A stretch of DNA of 60,610 nt. Origin: Actinomyces oris (lineage in GTDB: Bacteria; Actinomycetota; Actinomycetes; Actinomycetales; Actinomycetaceae). The stretch spans positions 1-60,610 of the forward strand of contig NZ_MSKL01000030.1 of the NCBI RefSeq assembly GCF_001937665.1, written 5' to 3'. A program made the position numbers and the translations under genes. The notes beneath the pieces are model-generated. The model saw nothing but the letters and a program-made list of their open reading frames with translations, was not told the origin of the DNA and did not search any database. Every line of letters starts with the position of its first letter. Position 1 is the stretch's first letter. Of this stretch, positions 1 to 10,087 are shown one piece after another.

Positions 1-310
1 AGGCAAACCAAAACAAAACAAACCCCCCAAACCACACAAAACACGCGCAGCCCAAGAGGCCATGGCATAAAAAACATGACACACTATCGAGTTCTCAAAC
101 AACACACCCACCGAGAACTATTCAAAAGACATTCGTCTTTCGTTTCGCTCTCAGAAGCGCCTGAGAAACTTTAGCGAGCCGCTTTTTCTGAGTCAAACGA
201 ATGGCTGGTGACCCTCGTCTCTCAATCGGCTCTGTTTAGTTTCTCAGTCCCGTTCGGCTTGAGGAATTCATCCTCCCCGTTTCGGGCCGGAGAGAACATT
301 ACGCACTTGC
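1..310 (-). promoter_or_regulatory. rRNA operon leader and promoter region (rrn off left edge)
   Basis: Read on the minus strand this stretch ends in the T/G-rich run typical of the sequence just before a 16S gene in Actinomyces-like bacteria. It contains the boxA-type element TTGTTTGAGAACTC at 89-102. GAGAACT (113-119) and AGTTCTC (90-96) form an inverted repeat around it. The 16S gene itself must start beyond base 1 and is not visible. No ORF here looks real. Confidence 0.75.
168..196 (-). promoter_or_regulatory. Sigma70-type rrn promoter
   Basis: On the minus strand TTGACT (191-196) and TAAAGT (168-173) are separated by exactly 17 bases. This is a near-consensus vegetative promoter and matches the rrn promoters of actinobacteria. 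Predicted transcription starts near 161, upstream of the boxA-like leader element. Confidence 0.7.
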
Positions 311-330
311 CACCAACCCGTCAAACTGCA

Positions 331-367
331 GGGCGGTGACGGTGCACACAAGGCACTGTCACCGCCC
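331..367 (-). terminator. Hairpin terminator after tyrS
   Basis: Arms 331-340 and 358-367 are perfect 10-base complements. The stem continues through a wobble into 342-345/353-356, leaving a 7-base loop. It begins about 40 bases beyond the tyrS stop. No U-tract follows, as is common for actinobacterial terminators. Confidence 0.65.
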
Positions 368-408
368 AACGACTGCGTTCTGACGCCGACGCGCCCTTTG
401 GAAGGAAC

Positions 409-1671
409 CTAAACGGTCCGTCCGACAGCCAGGTTCCGCCGCCCCTTGCGCACCAGCACCACTCCCCCGGCGAGCAGGTGCTCGGGGCCGATGACCACGG
501 TCTCATCGGCCACCTTGACGTTGTTGAGGTAGGCCCCGCCTCCGGCAATGGTCTTGCGGGCCGCGTTACGTCCTCGTTCCAGTCCCGTGCCCACCAGCAG
601 GTCCACAATCGTGGTCTCTCCAACCGCCACATCGCTGGAGGCGAGATCGGACGTAGCGGCCAGGATCGTTGCCTCATCGATGTCGGCGAGGTCTCCGCGT
701 CCCCACAGCGCGGAGGTCGCGGCTTCCGCCTGAGCGGTCGCGTCGGCTCCGTGGACCCAGGTGGTGACTTCGTGCGCCAGGACCCGCTGCGCCTCGCGCG
801 CCTTCGGGTTCTCGGCAGTCGCCGCCTCCAGGCGCTCGATCTCCTTACGCTCCAGGAAGGTGAACACCTTGAGGAAGCGCACGACGTCGGCGTCGTCTAC
901 CTGGAGCCAGAACTGGTAGAAGCCGTAGGGGCTGAGCATCTCGGGGTTGAGCCAGATCGCCCCGCCCTCTGACTTGCCGAACTTGGTGCCGTCGGCCTTG
1001 GTGATGAGCGGGTTGGTCATCACGTGGACCGAGGTGCCCTCAACCTTGTGAATGAGGTCCATCCCGCCCACGAGGTTGCCCCACTGGTCGTTGCCACCGA
1101 TCTCCAGGGTGCAGCCGTAGCGCCGGTAGAGCTCGAGGTAGTCGTTGGCTTGGAGGACCTGGTAGCTGAACTCGGTGTAGGAGATGCCCTCCTCACTGGC
1201 CAGGCGGCGCGCAACGATGTCCTTGGAGAGCATGGTGCCCATGCGGAAGTGCTTGCCCAGGTCCCGCAGGAAGTCGATGGCGCTCATCGCCTGGGTCCAG
1301 TCCAGGTTGTTGACGATCCGCGCCGGATTGTCCCCGCTGAAGTCGAGAAGGTTCTCGAGCTGCTCTTGCAGGCTGGCCGCCCAGCCGGCGACGACGTCCT
1401 TGGTGTTGAGGCTGCGCTCACCCTTGGCGCGCGGGTCGCCGATGAGCCCAGTCGCCCCGCCAACCAGTGCCAGGGGGCGGTGGCCGGCGAGCTGAAGGTG
1501 GCGCATGACTTTGACGGCCACGAGGTGTCCGTGGTGAAGGCTCGGCGCCGTGGGGTCGAACCCGCAATAGAAGGTGACGGCCCCGTCGGCGAGCGCCGCT
1601 CGCAGCGCGTCGATGTCGGTGTGCTGGGCGATGAGCCCGCGCCACTGCAGTTCGTCCAGGATGTCCGTCAC
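409..1671 (-). CDS. tyrS: Tyrosyl-tRNA synthetase
   Basis: Charges tRNA-Tyr with tyrosine in the cytosol; class I aminoacyl-tRNA synthetase. The HIGH-type motif (HHGHL, about residue 46) and the KMSKS-type loop (KFGKS, about residue 235) are both visible. The C-terminal S4-like RNA-binding region (ARKTIAGGGAYLNN) is present. I place the start at the GTG ending at 1671, giving VTDILDELQWRGL, which is how this family begins. A GGAAGG Shine-Dalgarno lies about 10 bases upstream. An in-frame ATG 39 bases further upstream would add an unconserved tail. About 420 residues, normal length. The gene stands alone between two hairpin terminators; mpg nearby matches the mpg/tyrS neighbourhood known in mycobacteria. 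Confidence 0.96.
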   Translation of the reverse strand: MTDILDELQWRGLIAQHTDIDALRAALADGAVTFYCGFDPTAPSLHHGHLVAVKVMRHLQLAGHRPLALVGGATGLIGDPRAKGERSLNTKDVVAGWAASLQEQLENLLDFSGDNPARIVNNLDWTQAMSAIDFLRDLGKHFRMGTMLSKDIVARRLASEEGISYTEFSYQVLQANDYLELYRRYGCTLEIGGNDQWGNLVGGMDLIHKVEGTSVHVMTNPLITKADGTKFGKSEGGAIWLNPEMLSPYGFYQFWLQVDDADVVRFLKVFTFLERKEIERLEAATAENPKAREAQRVLAHEVTTWVHGADATAQAEAATSALWGRGDLADIDEATILAATSDLASSDVAVGETTIVDLLVGTGLERGRNAARKTIAGGGAYLNNVKVADETVVIGPEHLLAGGVVLVRKGRRNLAVGRTV

Positions 1672-1777
1672 TGTCCAGTCGCCTTCCATGGGTTGTCGTG
1701 CGTCCCGCACGCGTTATCCCGGCGCGTCACGCTCGGGTCCGGCTGATACCTCCGGCGCAGATAGTCTGCCATGCTCC

Positions 1778-1805
1778 GGCCCGGCTTCCGTGAGGAGACC
1801 GGGCC
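1778..1805 (-). terminator. Hairpin terminator after the methyltransferase gene
   Basis: GGCCCGG (1778-1784) pairs with CCGGGCC (1799-1805). The stem can extend through TCC/GGA to a GTGA-type tetraloop. It lies about 30 bases past the methyltransferase stop and upstream of tyrS, so it probably separates the two units. Confidence 0.55.
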
Positions 1806-1835
1806 GCAGAGCCGTGAACCGGGTACGGGGTTCGT

Positions 1836-2495
1836 TCACAAGACCTCCGTCGGGTGGTCCCATATGAGGGTGTATCGGTAGTAGAAGCGCCGTCGGATCC
1901 TGGCCTCGGGAAGCATCCGGGATGCCGCTGCACGAATCTCGGCCAGGGACTCTCTTGGAGGATGCGTGACCACACCGACGTCGGGCGTCTCCCGGCGCAG
2001 GGCACCGACCGCGCGCAGAGGTAGGACAGCCAGCGCGGACAGCACCCAGTCCCACAGGCTCCTGTTGGCGGCCAGGCCGACGACGATGAGTCTGCCGCCG
2101 GGTGTCACCAGCTCGCTCAGCCTCGCCAGGGCGAGTTCCAGCGGGAGGTGGTGCAGCGTGGCCACACAGCTGACCGTCTCGAAGGTTCCGATGCGCTGAG
2201 GCAGATCGGGATCCATGACGTCGTCAAGCAGCACCTCGGCCTGCGGAGTCTGTTCCAGACGTCTACGCGCTCGAGCAACCGCCTGCTCGTCGGTTTCAAG
2301 TCCGACGGCGCGGCGACACACCGTTGCCAGACGTGCGAGCAGGAGCCCGTCACCGCATCCGACATCGAGCGCGTTCCCACCGCGCAGCGCCGCGTCCCGC
2401 ACGATGCGCCGGTGAAAGGCGACATTGTGGTTCCAGTAGTCACCGGACACTGCGGGAGCCTGACGGAGCGGCCGCCTCGGTCGGTCCGGCCGCAT
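1836..2495 (-). CDS. Class I SAM-dependent methyltransferase
   Basis: Small soluble methyltransferase with a Rossmann core. Motif I ALDVGCGDGLLLARL and the acidic motif II (VGLETDE) bind S-adenosylmethionine; SCVATLHHLPLE is a motif IV-type segment. The start is taken at MRPDRPRRP (2495), giving about 219 residues; the longer upstream frame overlaps the preceding gene and is low quality. It overlaps the end of the MarR gene by about 56 bases in another frame, so it is probably translated with it as the last gene of a three-gene unit (SRPBCC, MarR, methyltransferase). The substrate cannot be read from the sequence. Confidence 0.82.
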   Translation of the reverse strand: MRPDRPRRPLRQAPAVSGDYWNHNVAFHRRIVRDAALRGGNALDVGCGDGLLLARLATVCRRAVGLETDEQAVARARRRLEQTPQAEVLLDDVMDPDLPQRIGTFETVSCVATLHHLPLELALARLSELVTPGGRLIVVGLAANRSLWDWVLSALAVLPLRAVGALRRETPDVGVVTHPPRESLAEIRAAASRMLPEARIRRRFYYRYTLIWDHPTEVL

Positions 2496-3000
2496 CACCC
2501 GAGATCTTGGAGCTCGCGCTCCGACCGATGGACACATCGGTTTCCTCGTTGGGCTGCACCGCCGGTCCACGCACCACGACACCGGCGTCGCGCAGCAGCG
2601 CCTCGCGCAGGTGGGGCATGACGGCGAAGTATGCCTCATCGGCATCCTCCACGAGATGCGTTGCGCTGGCCCCGACTTCTCGTCCCACTGCTGTTGTTGT
2701 CACGATCCGAGCGCGGGCATCCTTGGGATCCGGTTGACGCGACACCAGGCCGGCCCGCTCCAACCTGCGCAGCACCTGGCTGGCGGTTTTCACGTCCATT
2801 CCCGCCTGGGCCGCAATCATGACCTGGCTGGCACCGTCTCCCTGCTCCTCGAGCCACTGCGTGCAGGCCAGGAGGACGAACTGGGAGTGCGTCAGCCCAA
2901 CCGGTTCCAGGGCGGCAGCGATGTCGCGCTGCCAGGCCAGCGCGGCCCTCCACATGAGGAAGCCGGGGCTCGCCTCCGGCCCCTGGAACCGTGTCTTCAC
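2440..3000 (-). CDS. MarR-family transcriptional regulator
   Basis: Winged-helix DNA-binding protein. The recognition region (GMDVKTASQVLRRLERAGLVSR) is followed by a wing with the usual DPKDARAR basic/acidic segment. About 186 residues; the last 40 or so are a low-complexity Ser/Ala tail beyond the usual MarR length, where the gene overlaps the next one. It starts with GTG overlapping the stop of the SRPBCC gene (GTGA), so the two are translationally coupled. It probably controls its own operon through the AT-rich inverted repeat at 3479-3498. The ligand is unknown. Confidence 0.85.
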   Translation of the reverse strand: MKTRFQGPEASPGFLMWRAALAWQRDIAAALEPVGLTHSQFVLLACTQWLEEQGDGASQVMIAAQAGMDVKTASQVLRRLERAGLVSRQPDPKDARARIVTTTAVGREVGASATHLVEDADEAYFAVMPHLREALLRDAGVVVRGPAVQPNEETDVSIGRSASSKISGDAAGPTEAAAPSGSRSVR

Positions 3001-3422
3001 ATATCGACCCTAGCAGCCTCGACGAGTGAGTCGATGGCCTGCGGGAAGTCCTCGGCGATCCCAGGACCGATCGCCGGGCCAACATCGTCGGCACCGGGGC
3101 CGTCGATGTCGAGGCGGGTTGTCACAACGCTCTTCCCCTGTTCCTGTGCGGACGTGAAGGAGTGCGTGAAGGTGAGTTCCACTCCCCCGTAGGAGGCCCG
3201 GTCCGCCTGGACATGAGGTGGCTCCCAGCGGGTCACCGTGATCTCGACGCTGTCCTGCCCGGCAGGTGTCATCCTGATCGACGCACCGGGCCCCACGGGC
3301 TCGCGCGGCTCGTAGCGATCTCCCTGCGGGAGCTCGATCTCACCGGAGAGCACCTTGATCCAGGTCTCCCACAGGACCTCCACCGGGAGATCCACTGTCC
3401 GTTGGCACTCAGTCGACCACAT
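2997..3422 (-). CDS. SRPBCC (START/AHSA1-like) domain protein
   Basis: A 141-residue polyketide cyclase/AHSA1-type protein made of one SRPBCC lipid-binding fold. The N-terminal CQRTVDLPVEVLWETW is the typical first strand and helix, and the C-terminal AIDSLVEAARVDM the long last helix. A strong purine-rich Shine-Dalgarno (GGAGGAAGGAGAA) precedes the ATG. First gene of the SRPBCC-MarR-methyltransferase unit. SRPBCC genes are often paired with ArsR or MarR regulators; a role in binding or detoxifying a hydrophobic compound is inference only. Confidence 0.8.
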   Translation of the reverse strand: MWSTECQRTVDLPVEVLWETWIKVLSGEIELPQGDRYEPREPVGPGASIRMTPAGQDSVEITVTRWEPPHVQADRASYGGVELTFTHSFTSAQEQGKSVVTTRLDIDGPGADDVGPAIGPGIAEDFPQAIDSLVEAARVDM

Positions 3423-3478
3423 GGCCTTCTCCTTCCTCCGCCCTCAGCGGTTCCGCGCCCCGAATAGTCTTCGCGCCG

Positions 3479-3498
3479 ATAATCTGTGTACCTATTAT
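3479..3498 (-). promoter_or_regulatory. Candidate MarR operator
   Basis: ATAAT (3479-3483) and ATTAT (3494-3498) form an inverted repeat with a 10-base centre in an AT-rich island upstream of the SRPBCC gene. Size and position suit a MarR dimer site overlapping the operon promoter. Confidence 0.4.
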
Positions 3499-3554
3499 TA
3501 GCGGGCGGCAGGGGCTCCGGCAAGTGGGCGCCCAGGTGTGAGGCTCGGTGCGGT

Positions 3555-4232
3555 TCAGCCTTGTGAACGCCGCCTGGCGACGGCGGGCCGGTACGTTGAG
3601 ACGGTGGGCTCTCCATCCAGCCAGAAGCGCCACGGGAAGGCCTCTCCATCTCCCCCGGGACCGGCCACCCCGGTGCGTGGCCCGCTGCGGATGAGCTCAG
3701 GCTCCGGTGTCCGCTGAGGCTCCGGCAGCGTCAGGCTGATACGCGACCCCGACCCGCCCAGCAGTGAGCCATCATCGGAGCGGTCCAGTCCGAGTGCGGC
3801 ACACAGGCGCGCCGGGCCACGGGCCAGGTCGCGGTCCGTGCGTGCCGCGGGACGACGCGCCCGAGCCAGCTCGATCCCGTCAACGACCTCTCCACCGCGC
3901 AGCAGCACCGCACGCGAGACTCCCGCCGGTCCGGTGACGATGTTGAGGCAGTGGTGCATGCCATAGGTGAAGTAGACGTAGATGCACCCGCCGGCCTCGA
4001 ACATGGAGGCGTTGCGCGCCGTGCGTCCCCGGAAGGAGTGGGAGCCCGGGTCCTTCTCGCCGCAGTAGGCCTCCACCTCGGTCAGCCGGATCGCGACGCG
4101 GCCTTGAGAGTCGGCAACGGCGATGACGGCGCCCAGCAGCGCCGGAGCCACCTCCAGGCTGTCGCATCTGAGCAGCGAGGCGACCTCGGCGCTCAGACCC
4201 GTCGCCACCTCCCTCACGGCACCGTCTGACAC
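3555..4232 (-). CDS. mpg: DNA-3-methyladenine glycosylase (MPG/AAG type)
   Basis: Excises alkylated purines at the first step of base-excision repair. It belongs to the eukaryotic-type Pur_DNA_glyco family. The catalytic segment with the conserved Glu (RLTEVEAYCGEKDPGSHSF), the RTARNASMF motif, the strand-pair YVYFTYGMHHCLN and the later DLARGPARLCAALGL are all visible. About 225 residues, normal size. It starts 17 bases after argH and is probably co-transcribed. In M. tuberculosis an mpg gene likewise lies next to tyrS, supporting ancestral synteny. Confidence 0.93.
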   Translation of the reverse strand: MSDGAVREVATGLSAEVASLLRCDSLEVAPALLGAVIAVADSQGRVAIRLTEVEAYCGEKDPGSHSFRGRTARNASMFEAGGCIYVYFTYGMHHCLNIVTGPAGVSRAVLLRGGEVVDGIELARARRPAARTDRDLARGPARLCAALGLDRSDDGSLLGGSGSRISLTLPEPQRTPEPELIRSGPRTGVAGPGGDGEAFPWRFWLDGEPTVSTYRPAVARRRSQG

Positions 4233-4249
4233 CGTTCTCTCACCCCGGT

Positions 4250-5857
<1,608 letters not shown>

Positions 5858-5977
5858 TCAGTCAGGAGAATGACCTGTCGTGGATCGCAGGCGAAGACAC
5901 CTACGCATTCTTGAGGACGGACCGGGAGAGGGACCGGGACGGGCGGCACCAACCGACAAGAAGGAAGAAAGGCCCGC

Positions 5978-6883
5978 ATGACGGCTGACCGGCCATGCCA
6001 TGATGAGTCGATGCCCGCCGAACAAGACGCCCTTTTCCCAGGTAAGCAGTTCATCTCCACCGTGCTCGAGGCGCTGGAGACCAAGACCCGGATGACCGGG
6101 GTGATCGCCCACCGTTATCTCATGCGCGCGGCCATGGCCGGCATGATCGTGGCGATCTTCTATATCGTGAACTACGCCATTGTCGGCGTCTTCGACGGTC
6201 TTCACGCCGGAGAGACCTCTCTGGCAGGGATCGGCAAGCTCCTTGGGGCACTGGCCTTCGGCCCCGCTCTCGTCTTCATCTACTACACGAAGTCCGAGCT
6301 GCTCACCAGCAACATGATGGTGGTGGTCATCGGCTACTACTACAAGCGGATCTCAGCGTGGAGGGCCCTGAGGGTGCTGGTCATGTGTCTGGCCGGTAAC
6401 TTCGTGGGCGGGCTCTTCTTCGCAGTCATGTACCGCTTCTCCACCCTCGTGGACGGAGCCAGTGGCGAGCAGGCCGTGCACTCAGTGGCTGTCAAGCTCC
6501 ACTACCTGTCATCGGCCTCGGGGATCGCAGACCTCTTCGTGCGGGCGATCCTGTGCAACTTCATGATCAACCTGGCCATGCTCCTCATCTACAACGGCTT
6601 CATCCACGAGGACTGGTCCAAGATCTTCTCGATGATCATCGCCGTGTTCGTCTTCGCCTTCCTCGGCCTTGAGCACTCAGTGGCCAACACGGTCCTGTTC
6701 ACCGTCGTCGGCCTGACACACGGGATCGATGTCCTTCCGGCGCTGGGGAACGTGGCCGTGGCGCTGCTGGGCAACTTCGTGGGTGGCGGGCTGCTGATCG
6801 GCGCCTACTACGCCTACGCCAATGACGACTCCCGCTGGCTGCGCCGCCAGCCCCACCAGGACCAGGCACAAGCGGCCGAGTAG
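5978..6883 (+). CDS. Formate/nitrite transporter (FNT) family channel
   Basis: Six-helix pentameric channel of the FocA/NirC family for small monovalent anions such as formate, nitrite or hydrosulfide. Family motifs seen: SELLTSN after helix 2, AILCNFMINLAML, the central LEHSVANT motif with the pore His, and GNFVGGGLLIG in the last helix. The C-terminal tail is Gln/His-rich and cytosolic. ATG at 5978 follows a GAAGGAAGAAAGG Shine-Dalgarno; a second ATG 33 bases later is possible. It is transcribed against all its neighbours, between argH and argG. The sequence does not tell which ion is carried. Confidence 0.9.
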   Translation: MTADRPCHDESMPAEQDALFPGKQFISTVLEALETKTRMTGVIAHRYLMRAAMAGMIVAIFYIVNYAIVGVFDGLHAGETSLAGIGKLLGALAFGPALVFIYYTKSELLTSNMMVVVIGYYYKRISAWRALRVLVMCLAGNFVGGLFFAVMYRFSTLVDGASGEQAVHSVAVKLHYLSSASGIADLFVRAILCNFMINLAMLLIYNGFIHEDWSKIFSMIIAVFVFAFLGLEHSVANTVLFTVVGLTHGIDVLPALGNVAVALLGNFVGGGLLIGAYYAYANDDSRWLRRQPHQDQAQAAE

Positions 6884-6923
6884 CCGAGTGCTCCGGAGAC
6901 GGTGGGGCCTGGGCGCAGCTCAG

Positions 6924-8147
6924 TCAGAACCCCCGACCGTTGCCGGCACGCACGTCGCGGGCGGCAGCGAGCTTTGACTGCATCCCGTAGATCTCGATGA
7001 ATCCCCGCGATGAGGACTGGTCGAAGGTGTCTCCGCTCTCGTAGGTGGCCAGGTTGAAGTCGTACAGGCCCGTCTCGGAACGGCGGCCGTTGACGGTCGC
7101 CCGACCGCCGTGCAGAACCATTCGAATGTCGCCGCTGACGTAGCGTTGCGTGTCCTCGATGAAGGCGTCCATGGAGCGCTTGAGCGGGGAGTACCACTGG
7201 GCCTCGTAAACGAGCTCGGCCCAGGTCTGCTCCATGCTCCGCTTGTAGCGGTGCTGCATGCGCTCCAGGGTGATGGCCTCAAGCGCCCGGTGGGCCTCGA
7301 TAAGAGCCACGGCCCCGGGAGCCTCGTAGATCTCGCGGGACTTGATCCCCACGAGCCGGTCCTCGACCATGTCGATACGCCCCACGCCCTGAGCGCCGGC
7401 CCTGCGGTTGAGCTCCTGAATCGCCTCCAGAGGGCTGACATCACGACCGTCGATGGCCACGGGGACGCCCTCCTTGAAGGTGAGGATCACCTCGTCAGGC
7501 AGGGGCGGGTAGGCGGGGTCATCGGTGTAGACGTAGACGTCCTTGGTGGGGGCGTTCCACAGATCCTCGAGGAACCCGGTCTCAATGGCACGCCCCCAGA
7601 CGTTCTGGTCGATGGAGAAGGGGTTGTGCTTGGTGGTCTCGATCGGCAGGTCGTGCTTCTCGGCGTAGTCGATGGCCACATCACGGGTCAGCGCCAGGTC
7701 ACGCACCGGGGAGATGCAGTCCATGTCAGGGGCCATCGAGGTGATGGAGACCTCGAAGCGGACCTGATCGTTGCCTTTGCCGGTGCAGCCGTGCGCCACG
7801 GTGTGCGCACCGAACTCGCGGGCGGCCTTGACCAGGTGGCGGGCGATGACGGGGCGGGAGAGCGCTGAGACGAGCGGGTAGGTTCCCTCGTAGAGGGCGT
7901 TGGCCTTGAGAGCGGGCATGCAGTAGTCGTTGGCGAACTCGTCGCGGGCATCGGTGACATAGGCCTCGACGGCACCGCAGTCGAGGGCTCGCTGACGGAT
8001 CACCTCGAGGTCCTCGCCCCCCTGGCCGACGTCGACGGCGACGGCCACAACCTCTCGACCGGTGGCCTCACCGATCCAACCGATGGCGACAGACGTGTCC
8101 AGGCCTCCGGAGTAGGCCAGGACGACACGGTCCTTATGGATACTCAT
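6924..8147 (-). CDS. argG: Argininosuccinate synthase
   Basis: Condenses citrulline and aspartate using ATP. The N-terminal PP-loop [14 protein letters not shown] binds ATP; the family segment [14 protein letters not shown] and the citrulline/aspartate-binding region ([13 protein letters not shown]) are present. The start is the ATG ending at 8147 ([15 protein letters not shown]), preceded by GAAGAGAAGAG; the frame runs 63 bases further up but the added residues are not family-like. About 407 residues, normal. It follows argR with an 81-base gap holding a GC hairpin. Confidence 0.96.
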   Translation of the reverse strand: MSIHKDRVVLAYSGGLDTSVAIGWIGEATGREVVAVAVDVGQGGEDLEVIRQRALDCGAVEAYVTDARDEFANDYCMPALKANALYEGTYPLVSALSRPVIARHLVKAAREFGAHTVAHGCTGKGNDQVRFEVSITSMAPDMDCISPVRDLALTRDVAIDYAEKHDLPIETTKHNPFSIDQNVWGRAIETGFLEDLWNAPTKDVYVYTDDPAYPPLPDEVILTFKEGVPVAIDGRDVSPLEAIQELNRRAGAQGVGRIDMVEDRLVGIKSREIYEAPGAVALIEAHRALEAITLERMQHRYKRSMEQTWAELVYEAQWYSPLKRSMDAFIEDTQRYVSGDIRMVLHGGRATVNGRRSETGLYDFNLATYESGDTFDQSSSRGFIEIYGMQSKLAAARDVRAGNGRGF

Positions 8148-8172
8148 GGGATCACTCTTCTCTTCGTGATGA

Positions 8173-8188
8173 CGCCGGCGGACCGGCG
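8173..8188 (-). terminator. Hairpin between argR and argG
   Basis: CGCCGG (8173-8178) and CCGGCG (8183-8188) form a 6-base stem closing a 4-base loop, about 40 bases past the argR stop. It may be a weak terminator or attenuator separating argCJBDR from argG. Confidence 0.4.
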
Positions 8189-8228
8189 CCGAGGTGACAT
8201 GAGGTGCCAAGGATGGCGGGGAGAAAGG

Positions 8229-8816
8229 TCAGGTTCGGGCTGAGGGATCGGCTAGGGCGAGCAGGTGCCTGGCCACGTCGGCTGCGACCTGAGCGCCGCG
8301 GGTAATGACCAGGACGGTGTCGTCTCCGGCGATGCACCCCATGACGCCGGGCATCATGGCGTCATCAACGGCCCCGGCGAGCAGCTGGGCGGCTCCGGCA
8401 GGAGTTCGCAGGACCACCTGGGGACCGGCCCACTCGGCGGTGACCAGCAGCTCGGCGCACCACCGGGACAGACGGGGTGTGGTGTGGGCACGCAGGGAAT
8501 CGTCGGTCTCCTCCGTCTCGGAGATGGCGCCGGCATGGACCTGGCCGGGGGCACCGGCCTCAGGCATGGAGTAGATGAGCTCTCCACCCGGGGCGCGGAT
8601 CTTCGTGGCCCGTAGCTCCACCAGATCCCTCGAGAGCGTGGCCTGGGTGGTACTGATGCCCCGCTGTGCCAGGGCCTTGCGCAGCTGGGCCTGGGAGCGG
8701 ATACGTTCACGCGACAGGATCTGGACGATACTGGCGTGCCTGGCGGTCTTGGTCCCTGGCACCAGCGGGGCCGCTGCCGCCAGGTCGCGCTGAGAGACCT
8801 CAATGGTGGCGCTCAT
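8229..8816 (-). CDS. argR: Arginine repressor
   Basis: Arginine-responsive hexameric repressor of arginine genes. The N-terminal winged helix is visible (RHASIVQILSRERIRSQAQL, then STTQATLSRDLVELRATK with the recognition Ser-Arg). The C-terminal oligomerisation and arginine-binding domain contains GCIAGDDTVLVI, matching the GDD motif. 195 residues, longer than the usual ~155-170 because of an N-terminal extension and an acidic linker. ATG overlaps the argD stop as ATGA, so argR is translated as the last gene of argCJBDR. It probably represses the unit through the palindrome upstream of argC. Confidence 0.95.
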   Translation of the reverse strand: MSATIEVSQRDLAAAAPLVPGTKTARHASIVQILSRERIRSQAQLRKALAQRGISTTQATLSRDLVELRATKIRAPGGELIYSMPEAGAPGQVHAGAISETEETDDSLRAHTTPRLSRWCAELLVTAEWAGPQVVLRTPAGAAQLLAGAVDDAMMPGVMGCIAGDDTVLVITRGAQVAADVARHLLALADPSART

Positions 8817-10087
8817 GAACCGGCTCTCTCTGACAGCGCCCGAGCGAGGACCTCGGACAGCGTGGTGGTGAAGGCCCCGGCGTCCTCATCGGACAGGATG
8901 AAGGGCGGCGCCAGGCGAATCGTGTCGGGGCGCGGCGCATTGACGATGAAGCCGCGGGTCGCCAGAGAGGCGGCGAGCTCAGCGGCGGGTGGGAGTCCAC
9001 CCTCCAGCCCGACACCGAGCAGCAGGCCGCGGCCGCGTACCTGGTCGACTCCGTCGACGGCCGCCAGCTCCCGGGACCAGGCCGAGCCGAGCTGTTGAAC
9101 CCGGTCGAGCAGGGCCTGGCTGCGGATGGTCTCGATGACGGCGAGCGCTGCTGCGCAGGCCACGGGGTTTCCGCCGAAGGTGGTGCCGTGCTGTCCCGGC
9201 CCGAGGAGAGCCGCGGCCTGACCGGTGGCGACGACTGCGCCGATGGGGACGCCTCCGCCCAGTCCCTTGGCCAGCGTGACGACGTCGGGGACGACGCCTG
9301 GCGCCAGCAGGTGGTGGGCCATCCAGGCGCCGGTGCGTCCCATTCCGGTCTGGACCTCATCGATGATGAGCAGGGCGCCGGCGGCCTCGGTCAGCTCGCG
9401 GGCCGCCTCCAGGTATCCGGCGGGCAGCTCGCGCACCCCGGCCTCACCCTGAATGGGTTCGACGACGAGTGCTGCCACATCCGGCCCCAGTGCGGTGCGC
9501 AGTGCCTCGATGTCACCGGCGGGGATGAACTCCACCCCGCCGGGCAACGGCTCGAAGGGCTCACGGTAGGCGGCCTTGTGGGTCAGGGCCAGGGCACCCA
9601 TGGACCTGCCGTGGAAGGCGTCCTGGAGGGCCAGGACCCGGGGGCGCCGGTCACCGCCGTGGCGCCGGGCGATCTTGAAGGCGGCCTCATTGGCCTCGGT
9701 ACCGGAGTTGGCCAGGAAGACGCGCGAGTCGTGAGCGGGACGGCTGGGGAAGGTCAGCCGGACGAGCTCCTCGGCGAGGTTGACCTGGGCGGGGGTGGTG
9801 AAGAAGTTCGAGACGTGACCCAGTTCAGCGAGCTGGTCGGTGACGGCCCGGATGATCGCGGGGTGTGCGTGGCCCAGGCAGTTGACGGCAATGCCCGCCA
9901 GCAGGTCGATGTACTCCCGGCCGTCGGCGTCCCAGACGTGGGCGCCCCGTCCCCGCACCAGGACCCGGCCGGGGGTGCCGAAGGTGTTCATGACGGCGTC
10001 GGTGTAACGGGTCAGCCATCCGGCGTTGTCGGTGCCGCCCCCGGTGGCTTCGGCGGTGGGGGCCGGCGCTTGTGAGGAGGGGGTCAT
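8813..10087 (-). CDS. argD: Acetylornithine aminotransferase
   Basis: PLP-dependent class III aminotransferase converting N-acetylglutamate semialdehyde to N-acetylornithine. Visible features are the PLP ring-contact region ([15 protein letters not shown]), [14 protein letters not shown] with the conserved Asp, and the Schiff-base Lys in [14 protein letters not shown] (about residue 272). The [11 protein letters not shown] segment supplies the neighbouring-subunit phosphate contact. 424 residues. Start and stop both overlap neighbours by 4 bases (argB upstream, argR downstream). argF, usually found directly after argD in actinobacteria, is missing. Confidence 0.96.
   Translation of the reverse strand: MTPSSQAPAPTAEATGGGTDNAGWLTRYTDAVMNTFGTPGRVLVRGRGAHVWDADGREYIDLLAGIAVNCLGHAHPAIIRAVTDQLAELGHVSNFFTTPAQVNLAEELVRLTFPSRPAHDSRVFLANSGTEANEAAFKIARRHGGDRRPRVLALQDAFHGRSMGALALTHKAAYREPFEPLPGGVEFIPAGDIEALRTALGPDVAALVVEPIQGEAGVRELPAGYLEAARELTEAAGALLIIDEVQTGMGRTGAWMAHHLLAPGVVPDVVTLAKGLGGGVPIGAVVATGQAAALLGPGQHGTTFGGNPVACAAALAVIETIRSQALLDRVQQLGSAWSRELAAVDGVDQVRGRGLLLGVGLEGGLPPAAELAASLATRGFIVNAPRPDTIRLAPPFILSDEDAGAFTTTLSEVLARALSERAGS

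Noticed and set aside
1-310. Possible small coding gene or tRNA in the left-edge region
   Set aside because: Read on the minus strand it matches an rRNA leader with boxA and promoter; no cloverleaf or coding pattern is seen.
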